From positions 248,001 through 312,000 of the forward strand of contig NW_026515549.1 of NCBI RefSeq assembly GCF_014898815.1: 64,000 nt of DNA, read 5' to 3'. The position numbers and the translations under genes are program-made. Below are positions 1-13,800 of this stretch, piece by piece; within the stretch, counting starts at the first letter, position 1; every line of letters starts with the position of its first letter. The notes beneath the pieces are model-generated. The model did not search any database. It was not told where the DNA came from and saw only the letters and a list, made by a program, of their open reading frames with translations. This DNA is from Panonychus citri (lineage: Eukaryota > Arthropoda > Arachnida > Trombidiformes > Tetranychidae).

Positions 1-2787
1 AAACATTTTCTTTGTTTATTTGTTGCAGATGCAGAAAATAATGTGATGAATTGAATTATTGTTGGTATTTATATTATGTTTTTAATTTGAATACCTTTTC
101 AAGTGACATTCGGATGAGGTGAATCTTGTGTTCAAAAGCGAATTCAAGGTATTCGAGGAAAAAGGTAAGAGAAGATAGAAGGAGAGATGATGATGACGAA
201 GAAGATAAAGGATGAGAAGAAAGGGAAAGAAGATGAAGTGGGAGTGGAGTGAGGAGGTAGAGAGAGAAAGAGAGGAAGAGATGAATGTATTAGTAGTCAT
301 GGAGGAAAAGACATTGTAACCAGGACTAGCAACCTGTGGATAGAAGCATCAGCCTAAGGAGAGACAAAACCAGAAAAGAAGAAGACAGAAAAAGATGTTA
401 TTCTGAAAACGAAGGAAAAAGAAAGAAGATAAAGAGATAAAAAGATGAAGATAAAGAGTATGCGTGGATCGATATTGAATATCGATTGAGATGCTATGAT
501 GCTCCGAGTTCTACTCATTCCCTTTCTTTTTCTCTCTCTTCTTGCTTTTCACTCCCAAGGATAATCCTGCTTATAGCATCCTCATCATCCTCATCATTCT
601 CGTCATCCTCATCTCTACCTTTCTTTTTCCTCCTCCATAACTGTTACCTCAAAAATATTTCATTCCCTTTACAAAGCTATTTTTATTCATCCCCATCTTT
701 ATCATTTTCTCCCCTTTTCCTGTTTCCCTTTTACCTTATTGTTTCCTTATTTTCGGGTTACATTTACTTTTATATCAAATTCTCTTGTTTATCTTAGCCA
801 ACCAAATTTATGATCTGATTCAAATTGATTCCTATTTTAAATTAACTAAAGTTTTGCAACATTTAACAATCATTGAAGAATCAAATTGAATCAGTTTACA
901 ATCGAAACACTCACCCAGTGGATTGAACTTGCAACGATTTCACTCATTTATTTGTGAAAATAATCGATTGAAGTTTTGAACGATCGAAATCAGAGAGATT
1001 ATAAAGAGCTATGAGCTAATTGTTGATAAGACACCTGATTGATTTTTGTTTTCATCTCACGAAATAATGTTTTCTAATTGGCAATTATCGAACCTTGATC
1101 CAATTCTACAAACTTACATACGTATTTTTAGCATCTTACAAAATGTATTCTGGACTGAATTACGAACTGATTATTATCGAAGAATTTCAGTGGGCAATCA
1201 AAGTACAGAAGGCAAATGGAATAAATCAGAGGACTTACCGAAAATCGAGATTGTTATGACTTTTACTCTTATTTTTTTTATCAGAGAGAAAAAGAGAATT
1301 TTTTTATTTATTATGATTATTTCTTTTTTCATCATCCACTTTCTTCCTTCTCGTACCTTTCTCACCTTTGCGTGTCTAACCCAGAAGAGGAAAACATTTT
1401 TCACACAATTCTCAATGGATCTGTTGATATGAAAATTGCATAAACCAGAGTGTGCGTGTGTATTTGTTGAATTTGTATCTCCTTCATATGTATTCATATT
1501 CTGAACAACCAGAAATACAGACCGAGTGAAACAATTGTTTTCATATTTCCATTCCTATAGAGTGCATACCTAATTCCTAACAAGTTGCATACCCTCTTTA
1601 TATTATATCACAACGATTCTCTTTCTTTTTTGCATATTATTGATAAGAATATTATTTTGATGATTATGTTGATAACAGAAATACAGGTAATGGTGTGTTA
1701 ATCTGTCTTTAATAAAGCAATCATCATAATAATAACAATGAGATAAATCAACAATAAAAGTAACAAAATAAAACATATTATCATTTGATACATTAACTAA
1801 TAAGCAAAACAAAGTTACTATTCAAACTCACAATTCTCATATTACTTCAAGTCAATAAAACTTAGTAAAATGATTAGATGAATATATCAAATTGTTTTAG
1901 TAATTAAAGTCTACATGAAGTGGCCAAAGAAAATGTTGCTTCTCTCAATATGATTGTATTAATAGTTTTAATGACGATGTTGATAATACTAAATATTCAT
2001 AACAATTTCTGTTTTGTAAGATCATCAAAGTTACACAAATATTAATTGTTATCAACATAATTCATAGTTAGATGATAATGATTATCCGAAGGATATTTAT
2101 TCTTGTATTAGATTAAACGTTGAATCTTCACATTTAGTTAGTATTGAGTCAAAGAAACCGAGAATGATAAAAGTTATTTCTTATTATTGCATGAAGATCA
2201 TCATTGTCATGAAAAGCAAAATATTGAATTATTCTAGATGATTAATGTTTTCGTTAGGAATTTGAAATATTCGATAAATTTGAATCAAAATTGCTCATGT
2301 TAAACGGGTGATGATAATGATGAAGATACACCGATTTTCCTTCATTTCCATTGTCAATTCATACCAATCCTCAATTTTATTTGAATCAATCTCTTTCTCG
2401 TGAAAATAATCCTAGTGATCAGTTTTTTTTCACCAAACTCAGATTCCGGATTTAGATTTATGAAGTGTCTCAAATAGGAAATAAAGGTCTTCGTAGTGTT
2501 AAGATGATCATGTCAAGACCTGTGAATAAAGATGCACCATGTAGCTTTTTACACTTGAGACTCTGGTGATGCATCTTCATCATGTTAAGTTCATTTCTTG
2601 ATATTCTACCAAGAAAATCTGTATAATTATTCAGCAGCAAAGTAAATAATTAATTCAATTCATGAATTACATGAGGTTCTTCAAATTGATTTCAAAAGTC
2701 TAGTTTCAAGAGTGAAAAGTTCACCTCAGAATGTTGGTGATATTAAAATGAAATTACAAAACAAAAAACAAGAAAATCGTGCAAACA
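1..2787. other. Non-coding stretch, low complexity
   Basis: I see no supported gene here. A good splice-acceptor-like sequence (T-rich tract then TTGCAG at about 22-28) could mark the last exon of a gene off the left edge, followed by a short open stretch to a TGA near 55, but this is too short to assign. About 160-460 is strongly purine-rich on the plus strand and about 510-780 strongly pyrimidine-rich, which creates spurious long open frames on both strands. The rest is A+T-rich sequence with no coding signal I can defend. Confidence 0.4.
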
Positions 2788-3132
2788 TCAATTGAGCTGA
2801 ATGAGTATCGATTTCCCTTCTTCGTCGACTTTACTTAGAACCATCAGATCTAATTCTTCATAATTAGCTTTCAATGGAAATATCTTGGGATCTTTCTACT
2901 CATAATATCATCGCTTATGAATTAATGATGATAAAATTTCGCATAAATTGTAACAATGTAAGAAAAATATAAAGCGAACACTCGATAGCCTCTATATTTA
3001 ATATGTTCAAAAGTTCATATCGAAAATTGTAATAGTACCTATGTAATCCATTATAAAGTAGTTGATACTCATCGACCCTTCGATTGTCATCTCCATGGTG
3101 TTTTCCCTCCATTACTAAGGAAATTAAATCCT
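2788..3132 (-). other. Possible exon remnants, unknown gene
   Basis: Two stretches read like coding exons on the minus strand. The first (3132-3039) sits between a TTTTCAG acceptor and a GTACTA donor and has an open, non-repetitive 30-codon frame. The second (2895-2788) follows a GAGTAG acceptor and is open for 35 codons to a TGA, with charged, balanced composition. Their phases do not match if they are joined directly, so either an exon is missing, the gene is decayed, or they are chance frames. No family is recognised. Confidence 0.2.
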
Positions 3133-5048
3133 CTGAAAATAAAATATACATTTTGTATTAAGATAAATGCAACAGTAAAAATCGTAGCTTAATCCGATTA
3201 TTAACCTATGGAAACATGAGTAAATTTCTTATTCTGTGATTATATTTCTCATTGAATATTCGTGTTTATATCAATAGGAAAATTCGTAACTATGTTTATC
3301 ATAAACATGATAAATTTTGATTATGAATTGATATTTGATGAACAGAGTTTAATCCAAGTCGAGTCCCTTTTGTCCAAACTCTCATCAGAGTTCGTCACAT
3401 CTTCTAATACAAAGTATTTATCGAGCAATTTGAATAATTCATTGAGAAAATCTTAGTTTTCATCAATTTTTTCTATTCAAAGTGTAATTTAATCCGATTC
3501 TTCCATTGTTATCGACACTGTTCAAGTTCTAGTTTCATGCTTTCATCGAGATTACAGTAGCTCGAAATTAAGAGAATCAGAAATGACTTAAATCAGCACT
3601 TTCTGTATAAATGAATTATCGAAAAGAGTAAAATAAAGTTCATTCAAAAAATACCTAAGTTGAAAGAAAATTATGGATTCGAGTTTCTTTTCTCTTATAT
3701 TATCAAAAAGTAAAGAAAATTTCCGTAAGTGACAATTGAAGCACTTGATTGGTCAGTAAAATAACATTAGCAGAACTTAAATACAAGAGAATTGGAAGTG
3801 ATAACCTGATAGAAAACAATCAGTTGCGATTCAGCCTAAATTGTTCATTTCACCTCAGATTCAATTCGATAAAGTGTTAGTAATTATGAAGTTGCAAGTG
3901 ATATGCAAAGTTAATTTGTTTCACTTTATGTGATTCCCTCTGAGGAAATTCCATTAATATCAAGATTCTCTGTTCAACAGGCTCACCTTCCCTCTGGAGT
4001 TTCTTCTCCATTCTAAATGACCCATATCTTCATCTTTCCTTAATTTTCTTTTCTACTTGCAAGACACCAAATGATCAATACTAATTTAACTTCATGTTCT
4101 TATAGCTCATTTCATCTTTTAACGTCAATTTTTGTTCCAAAGTGACAATTTCACAAGTGAAAATCCGACAAATGCCGAGACCAAATGAAAATAGACCAGA
4201 ACGGAAATTGTATCGCTTTTGCATCGACTTGACTCTCTGGAAAAATCTAATTCGATCCGTTGTTTAGAATCGCTATTAGACATAATAAACACACGATTTA
4301 GGTAAAAGTTCTGATCTAATTTTGCCCAAAATTAACTAAACAGTTAATCCTTTGCTTTCGGATATTTTAGTTGCAATTAATTTAAACAAAAGTAATCTTA
4401 TTTTTCCCGGTCAAAAAGTAACCCAAAATGTCATTTTTTATGCTCCCTACTGTATGTAAATGTGCATACTAAATGATGGACGCATTTTAATCAAATTTTA
4501 ATAATTAAGCGATAATCTTGCAGAAATTTTCATGAAAAGATTTAAATCTAGTTTTTGTAATTCTAACAGCATAAACCATAAAACTTAATCAAATGTTCAT
4601 TAAAAGGATGATTAATACTAATGAATAATTATTTATTCTCAAGCATAAAAAAGGCAAACAAACACTTCAAAGTAAAGAAAAGTTTACTCAACAAAACTGA
4701 TTAAACAAAATCTGAACAAGTTGAACATTTCGAGACAGTAATGGTCAATCTCGAAGCGAAGCACAAGAAGAAAATGAAAATTTAAAATTTCATTTAGATG
4801 AGTGTCCATGTGCAACGATTGCATTGATTAATCGATAATTAATTTGATGCGTCAAAAGCTATCACCTTATTCAGAAAACTTCTCGTTAATAGAAATAACG
4901 ATCAAATGAAAACAAATGATATTCCATTGACAAGAATATTTCATGTTGACAGAACTAAATGATAAAATTGATGTCAAATTTACGATAGAACTCGAAGGCA
5001 TTTGATGATTTTTTAATTTAGATGTACATGTATTCACAATTCAATAGA
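3133..5048. other. Intergenic, no supported gene
   Basis: A+T-rich sequence downstream of the GNL2 stop codon. A few short open segments on the minus strand, for example around 3995-4050 and 4190-4240, end in donor-like GT sites but cannot be linked into a consistent frame. They may belong with the uncertain exons at 2.8-3.1 kb or be chance. Confidence 0.3.
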
Positions 5049-6895
5049 TTATCCAGTTGATTTACGTTTTTTAGATCTTCGATTCTTGACATCAACGTTT
5101 TCGTAGAAATGAACACCGACTTTCTTAGATTTTTGAGCTCTATCAAGTGCTCGTTTTTGTTTACTGTTTAGTTTAACTCTCTTTTCTTCAGGTTCGGGTT
5201 CAGGTTCAGGGCGATCATCGATTTCTTCAATTGCTTCCATTTCACTGTCATCATCAATTTCGTCGTTTTCATTGTCTGAATCATATGCTGTTTCGTCTTC
5301 AACAATAGTTTTACAATCATCTTCATCGAAAGCAGGTTCGACTTGGATCTTACTGAGTCTCTGCTTAACTGATTGAGTGACTTGAGTTGTTTTCTCTGGT
5401 TCCTTTTTGTCATCAGTCTCTAAGGTTGGTGGTTTCACGAAATACGGAAGTTTACCACGTTGGAAATCATTTAAAACCATTTTTGCCGCAGTCGAAATGT
5501 CCGGTTCACCCTTTTTCAATAATTTGCCAGTACGTTCACAGAGTTTTGACAGAAAATCTTCAGCATTTGTCCAAGAATCGATTTTGTAAGTTTTAGTAAC
5601 ATATTCAGGTTTCACTCTATTGAGAACTTCTTCAATATGATCTTCTGGAGTTTTTATATTTTCAACTCTAACTACACCTTTTAAAACAATATCGGTGTCA
5701 TCATCGTCAGTCGGGTAAACAATACCTGGACAATCAATAAGAAATATTCGTTTCATCAAAGTGATGAATTGCCAAACTTTAGTTTCACCAGCGATTGGAG
5801 CAACATTACAAACTTTTTTCCCTCGTAATGCGTTGATCACAGAGCTTTTACCAACGTTTGGATATCCAATTAAACCGATGCTGATTTGTTTCTTATCTTG
5901 ATGCAATTTACCAAATTGTCGCAATAGATCAATCAAAGCTCCTTTGCCGAATGGATTTTTAATGGATGAATGGAAAGCCATAGTTGGATATTCTGCTGAC
6001 AGAATTGTGACCCATCTCTGAGTGACCCAAACTGGAACTAAATCACATTTGTTCAAGATTAAAACCAAATGTTTATGAGGTTTTTCTTTCTTTAAAAACT
6101 TTTCCACATGAAGTGACCTAGTGCCCATAGGATTCCTCGCATCCAAAACTTGTAAAATAACATCACTAGAATCAATAACTTTGAATAATTCTCCCCAAAT
6201 ACGTCTTGATGTACCTGGAAATTGATAATTGATCGGCAGACAAAAATGAAATTAGATCTTGAATTGAGACCAAAGCAATTGAAATACTAACCTTTTTTCA
6301 TTATTGCTTCTCTAACCTCATCTTTTGGAATAAAAATCTCGGATACCAAATCTTTGTCTTTATCGGCATCATAAACTTCGGCCTTTTTATCTGCTATTGA
6401 TACCAATTCATCCAATGAATTAATTTTCAAGTTTGGTCTCTTACGCTGAGCCTTTTTACCAAATGTATTATTAAATGAATCAGTGTCTAGAATGTGAACA
6501 TTAGCATTTTTAGATTTTTCATTCAATAAAGTGATTGGTAGATTGGTTTGTCTCATAACAACTTGGTAAGGATCTTTGATGACTTTCCCAAGTTCTTCTT
6601 GGAAACTCTGAAGAGCTGATTGAGTTATAGTTCTGGTGTTATTAAACCATTTTTGGTTAGGAGCGATTCTTGAAACACTACCAGATGGAAGCCAATCTTG
6701 GAATGGAGCAGCTTTAACTATTTTACCCTTTCTATCTCGAATTGGCTTTGAATTTTTGTACATCAATAGCCTCTTGATTGTCGCTCTATCCCGAAGGTTT
6801 CCTTGCTTGGGATCCCTTGGACGATCAGGATTCATTGAATGATTACCTTTCTGGAAACCCTCATGGGCTGGTTTCTTACCTCTCGTTTTACCCAT
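5049..6895 (-). CDS. GNL2: Nucleolar GTP-binding protein 2 (NOG2/GNL2)
   Basis: Two coding exons, 6895-6292 and 6214-5049, joined by a 77-bp intron (donor GTTAGT, acceptor CCAG), give 589 aa. The start is the ATG at 6895, which opens with MGKTRGKK and lies two bases inside an exon that follows a 72-bp 5' UTR intron (6969-6898). Residues 1 to about 200 are the basic NGP1-type N-terminal region. The GTPase is circularly permuted, as the family requires: DARNP at 226-230, G4 NKCD at 256-259, then G1 GYPNVGKSS at 318-326 and G3 DCPG at 362-365. The C-terminus has a run of acidic residues followed by a basic, lysine/arginine-rich tail that probably acts as a nucleolar signal. In yeast and animals this protein drives late nucleolar/nuclear maturation and export of pre-60S ribosomal subunits. 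All G motifs look intact. Confidence 0.95.
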
Positions 6896-9800
6896 TCCTG
6901 TAAAAGAAAACAACAAACCTTTAATCAAACTGTCTCTCAACAAGCTTTCAAAAGACTATTAATACTTACTGATTAATGATTAATCGACTTTCTACTTTAA
7001 AAAAATTAGGTAAACAAAAACAAATTTATTAACAATTTTCACAAAAATTTTTCTCTGACAAAATTAAATGAACACATTGAAAAACATTTACGTTTCCATA
7101 GTAACTCAAGGTAGGCGAAAAGCGGGAATTTCAAAAAAGAGAAAACGAAAGAAAAAAACACCAGATGGCAGGAAAAGTTCGTCGATTTTCAATTTAATGG
7201 AAACTAGTTGATTCTTTACTAGAGATTCTTAATGTTACTTTTGTATTACCTGTTGATGTTGTGAAAAGAGTGAATCGAGAACTGTTGCTCTAGTTTTACT
7301 TTTTTATTTTGTTCAATCAACATCATAATAATTTCATCTAAATTTAGTTAATTAACTTTCATTTTTTCGTAATACAAAAATCCAAACTTATTTTGCGCGT
7401 TTCCAATCAAAGTGACAACTCAATCCAATCTCAATTCCTTGGACTGAATCGACTTTTGTTTAATTAATCAAGTAAATTAAACGTTAAGCCTAAAAAAAAC
7501 AATCGAAAAGCGAAAACAACGAGAAACTAATCATCTTCATTTTCCCCTGGAAATACAAATAATCATCAACGTAACTTAAACTGTTGCTTAATTAACTATA
7601 ACGTCATTTCCGTTAACGTTGAAAATTAAACAAATTGATTCTTCAGGTGTAAACATCATTCATCATAATTTCCCTTGGTGAGTTTCAATTGTTTTAATTA
7701 GTTTTTAATTGTTAAATCGATAAGTTGATTTGAATCTCGATCATATATCAATTGTATGTCAATCACTGTCAGTAACTTTTAATGGGCAACAATAAAATAC
7801 AAGAAAATGTAATATCTTAATTAAATCAAATATTGTTCGTCTAATTAAATAGATTCACCGAAACATTTATCTTTCATTATCATGATAAGAATAACGTTTT
7901 CTTGTTTTCTAATAATAATCCAATTGTTATAATGAAGTTTTTCATGTTGATTGTCATTTCGTGATAGTCCAATCAGGAAAAACTATTTGTTTGTGACAGT
8001 GACTTATTAAACTGTTTCTGGTTTGATTATCACGATAGCAAAATGTTGTTACAATTAACATCAATTAATTGTCTAAATCACCAATGAAAATGTTACAAAA
8101 CAATGAAAGGAAGTGATTATCATCATTCAACAGTCACAAATATAAGTTTATCATTTGATGAAACTCATTGCAAACAATTGATAATCCTAATTAGTTAATC
8201 TAATGTTTTCATTGGTGATTCTTTTTCTCGAGGCTCTTTCAAAGCGACGAGTAGATTTGAAATTTAATTAACATCAATTACTTTTGAATATTAATTGCGT
8301 GTTCTTTAAACAACTCATCTTGAAAGGTCACCGAAATGTTGACCACTTAGATGACCTTCTTGAAGAAGACAAATGCAATGTTACATTTCATTGAAATGTT
8401 AAGACAAAAAATATCAAAATGAAACAAATGTTATCTTAATGTTGATAATATTTGCAGCCAATTGCCTTTGGTAATTGACTTTAATCAATTATCTGAACGA
8501 TCAGCAATTGGTGAAAATGACATAAATATTTCCTGAAAGTTGAAAGGTGAAGGGTAAATAATAGAAAGGGCAATGAGGTATTAAGAGAAATGTGAAAGCG
8601 AAGGAAACAAATCTAATTATGGTGATTACTTGAGAGATGATACTAATATTAATCTAGTAATTGGCATCAGAAACCATCGAGAGTTTGAATCGAGATCATT
8701 AATTAGCATTGAAATTACCTACAATTAAGTGAATTGACTAATTTTCAATCTAATTAAGGCAAATATCGGTTAATCTAATCTAAACAATTGATTGCTGAAT
8801 GTCACTAGATTAACGGCTGATAAAATCAAAGTCTCAACAATATTGACATCTAATCATCATCAATATCAGACAATTAAATATCATTGTAATAATCTAAATT
8901 ATACTTGCAAGTAATTGTTTCCTTTTTTCTTGAATCTCTAATTGATTATTGCCTCATAAACTATTGCCTTGATCATTACAATGAAAACGGATCACCTTGC
9001 GTAATTAAATTGAATTAAATCAACTCTTTTCAATCAATTACAATCATTAATTGTCCAGTTGAACTTTAAATAACAGTAAACTTACCCGATCTCCAAGCAA
9101 TTGCCTCAATTATCTTCCTTTTTTTGTTGATTGTTATTCAAATTGAATTAAATAAACTCATTTTTTTCTAGTTTACTGATTAATTAACTGATTAATCACT
9201 CATTCTTTAAATAAATGAAAGCAAATGAACAAATAAAACAAAAGAATGAGAAAGAACAAATTAATTGAATAGACAATCGAGAAAAATTTTCAATCTACTT
9301 ACTGAGCTTCCATGAAGGTTTAATGATTTAGTTAATTGTTAAAAATCATGTAACTTTTTTTCGCACTCAACTAAAGTTATTGTCACTTTTTCCACTAAAC
9401 TTTATTTTTATAATCAATTAACAGCTCATTTTGATTATCACCTCAATTCAATTTAAACAAATAAGTTACAGAACCACAATGTTGTTTAATTTTCAACAAT
9501 TATAATCATAAACTTACCAAGTCAGTTTAATTTTACTCAATTGTCATCAACATGACATTAAATTTGAAGAGTCCACTAGATTTAAATGGTTCATAATTTA
9601 GATTAATAAACTTCCAATGTCCAATAGAAAAAATCACTTGAAGTAAGAATTTAATTGTCAAATTCGTTACTCTGCTAATTTCGAGGATGAGATAATTCAA
9701 ATCATCACATTGCCTCTTAATCCCAAGAATACATTAATTCACTGAGAACAGACCAAATAGTTTGAAACTTTAATTGTAATTAAGTTGAAATTTCAGCCTT

Positions 9801-10790
9801 TCTGATTATCATGTAATTGTTGAAAACTAGAACCAAGAAAAAGTTTCTATTGTTTATAAAATGCTTATTTATTATAATACTAACAAGCCTTTTTTTTATT
9901 GCATATTAAATGAAACCAAGTTACCATGTTAATAAGTGATTGTGGTGGTGATAATAAAAAGTTACAAATGACCAAGAAACTGGTAACTGTTATTTTATTC
10001 ATGATAATTGAACCTGTGATAATGAACATAAATCAGATTTAGAATTATGAGTTTTTAGTCTAGAACTTTTCTCCAGCTATTATGTTATGATTATTTTAAT
10101 AACAAAAGAACCACTTGAATATAAATTAGACTTTGAATTGTATTTTATTTGAATTTGTTGAGACACAATTGAAAAGACTATGAATGTTATATCAAATGGA
10201 AAAGGTTGAATAACAGATAAAACTCTGGTCCACAATGAGAAACTTATCGGTATTATCATGGTGATAAAATCGTTTCAAGTGAAACTTGTTGATCTACTAA
10301 TGTTTATAATATAAATTCAATAGTCTCCTTGTAATTCATGATGTGATAAATTTTAAATTTCAAGTTTTCTAGTAATCAAAATGGTGAAAATGAATTAATC
10401 AATTCAGTTATTCTCAATTATAACAGTGATATAACCATTTCATGTTTTTTTATATGATTGTAAACAAGATTTTGATTGTTCATGAATGTTTATTGAAGTT
10501 AATCATTTGATAATTATGAGTCGATACATGAAAACATTTTTAATTAGTCTCAACAATAGTAATTGATATTTGATCATAAAAAACTTGATTATACTGGTAG
10601 ACAGTTGCATGTAATTCAGATTAATATTATTACAAATGCAACAATTGAATATCCATGTTAACATTTGCTGCTTGTTTTTCAGCTCAGGTAAGATTCAGCT
10701 GCTTCATGAATGATGAGGAACATTTTATCTTGGTAAACAATATTATTTTCACCTTTTCTAACCTAATCAATATTGAAGGTAACAATTATC

Positions 10791-10791
<1 letters not shown>

Positions 10792-10843
<52 letters not shown>
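10792..10843 (+). repeat. (TC)26 dinucleotide microsatellite
   Basis: Uninterrupted TC run of 52 bp, read directly. The open frame across it is a product of the repeat and is not a gene. Shorter TC runs occur at 23691-23709 and 35166-35184. Confidence 0.97.
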
Positions 10844-10846
<3 letters not shown>

Positions 10847-13800
10847 CTATTTAGGTTTTATTTTGTTAGAGAGTTGGTAGAGACTCTTGATATCCATAGT
10901 TCGTAAAAAAAATTTAGATTAACAACACTCTTGATAATTAAGATCAATGGTCAACTTAGAGTATCGAAAAAATTGATTAACTTAGTAGATATCATTGATA
11001 ATTACTGATTAATGGTTAACTCGAATTGATGATCTTTCTTCAGATCATCTGCATGATTGATATCTTGATGATTTTTGACCGACAATCAGCATCATAATCT
11101 AAAAGTAAAGTAAAGTAAGTTTTCTGTCTAATCAAAATAAACTCAGAAAACTGAATGAAACCTCATCTAAACTCTGCTGTTGCGATTTAAATTCAGAAAG
11201 TACAATATCAAGAATCAAGTTTAATAAGATTACAATAATGAAGAGAAATAGAGTAATATTAATACTACAGTGTATTAAATTGTATTCATCTGAGACTACG
11301 CTTAGTTTAACAATGAATTACGAGAAGCGGCATTTCCAGTGCTGTCTGAGTTCTGACAAAAATGGTTCAATACAATAAATTGTATTCTTTATGAACTTTA
11401 CTCTGATTATTTTGCATCTAATTTGATTCAACACAACAACGAGTTTAAATATTCAATTGATGAAATATTCACAGTTCATCTTAATCAACAATAAACAATT
11501 GTTATCGAATTTCAATTTTCGTGGTTATATTCATAGAAACTTTTTCTTTTCATTTTGATTGGAAATCAAGGTACTGGAAAAATAAGTTCTCCGTTTCATG
11601 AGATTGATTCTGAAAGAGACAAAAAGTTCACCGTGTTTTTTTCCACAGAGTTCGTTCATTTGTTTGATTCTCTTTCTTTATCTGATAATTTAATTCTATC
11701 TTGTTATAAGATCGCCAATTAAAGCAAAAAGATTTAAATTACTAGGAAAATAATTGAATTTTCAATCGCGATGAATAAAAATTAAGTTTAGCAAATAACA
11801 AAACGGTAACATTAGTTTTTCGGTATTATTTTTAATCGATTACTGGATACGTTTGGTTGTAGATTAACTTTTAATAACCTCAACATCAATATAACAAAAT
11901 CTAATCGATTGATTGGTGCAATATTAGTTTGCATGATAAATTTCAAACTCTAACCAGAACAAAATTCTTTTGTGGCTTAAATGGTATTACCATGTAACTT
12001 GAGCCAATCTGATGCTCTTTCTCTGCTGGAATTCCCGATTTCTTTTCCTCTTCTTGTCTCCTGTTGAGTTTCATACCTCATTCTTTATCATTTCACTGCT
12101 ATTAACTGAATATATGCTCATAATTTGGTATCAAATCAATGTAATTGCAATAGATAGAGGTCATTGCAGAGACAAAATAACAATGATCATGTAAATAGAC
12201 CAAGTATAAACATCAACACATTATCTCAATCCAATCAACTAGTGTTTTATATCAACTAATGCTTTAGTATTTCATAAGATGTGCAACAATATAAACAACA
12301 ACAAGTAAACCTCATACTGTGGATAAGATTATAAAAGTTTCCCTGTTCAATATACATGGTGATATTGATACATAATCGTGAATGTGCAAGATGTAATATC
12401 TTTCACCATGATAATAAACAATCAAAACAAAATATGTTGACATTTACATGGATTGTTCTTTATCAATATTCTGTTTTTGATAGCAGAAATGTTTCGTAAA
12501 GATTGTTGATATAATTTTTCTCTCACCAAAGAACTTGTTTCAACTCGAGAAAATGGGATAAAGCAAATGAGGAAGAAAAGAGAATACTAATTGTTGGATG
12601 ATTAAGATGAATTTTTATTAGAATGATGATTTTTTTGTGAATATTGACAAGTCTCAGTTTCTTATCTCATCGAGGTTACAATACTCTGAACTATTCTCAC
12701 GATTCTCAAGGGGTTGAAGTGAAAACCAAGAACTCGGCTCTCGTCATCACATCATTTCAACCAGAATTTTATCAGCATCTATTCATCTGTTTCATGTGAT
12801 ATTACATGTTTACACAAACGAATAAAGCAAACTAACCATATATCACATATGCTATTCCTCAGCAAACCAAAGATAAAAGGTAATTATAATTGATGAAATA
12901 ACCATCGAAAGTATGATTATATTACCTCCATCCTTAGAATTAAAAAATTGAAGAGATGAGATTAATTATTGTTATTACAACTTCGACCTTTGGTCAAATC
13001 TTTTTATATTGGCAAAGCCTCGCCTTTAGCTCTTGCTAAAAGCTGAATACGATGAGAGATACAGTGTGAGTGTATTAGTGAGAATTTGAGTTTCGCTTTT
13101 ATTAATCATGTTGATATAATCACTACCTGAGAGCATCTTGACAATTTGTTAATTCTTTGAGTGAAATGATGAACAAGAAGAGATTCAAATGATTTGTAAC
13201 CAGAGGACAGATTATGTTTTCTTTTTCATTAAGGGATTAAACTTAATCACGAGATAAATAATAAACTTTTTTTTCTTGCATCGTAATGATGGAAGAAAAT
13301 TGATAACGATGATGAGATGATGAGATGATATGATAAGATAAATTGTTCGAGGGAACATTTAACCTGGAAAATGGATACAGCAATAGATTGATTGTAATGT
13401 GATCTTCAGTCTATTGATTCAATTTCATTGGAAGAAATCAGAGTGATTGAGAAAAAGAAGTAAAAATAAGATTGAAAAAATCCATCAAATACAAATTCGA
13501 ATTGGAGTTCAAATCGGTTTCTCGTTACCATTTCATGTTGAGCCAAAAAATGGAATAAGATTGAAAACCAATTACATTGATTATCAAACTATTATCTAAC
13601 AGAAAAATAATAGCGATCAAATCTGAGGTGGATTAGGATCAATGTCGATGGTTAATTAACAGAATTAATCATTAATTGATCAAAAGTACTCTGTAACTTC
13701 ATGAAGAAATCTCATGAATCGAAACAGTAAAGCAATCCATTTAACCTGTAGGTTGATTCCTTTCAGTTGATCAATTGAAATTGTTGTTCTTTTCTGGTTT

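Noticed and set aside
486..797. 103-codon plus-strand frame
   Set aside because: Ser/Phe/Leu-only protein from a T/C-rich tract; composition artefact.
7160..7178. CTCF-like or E-box site (CACCAGATGGCAG) near the GNL2 promoter
   Set aside because: Single short match; expected by chance at this length and not supported by context.
10655..10906. 83-codon frame with a Leu-Ser repeat
   Set aside because: Generated by the (TC)26 microsatellite.
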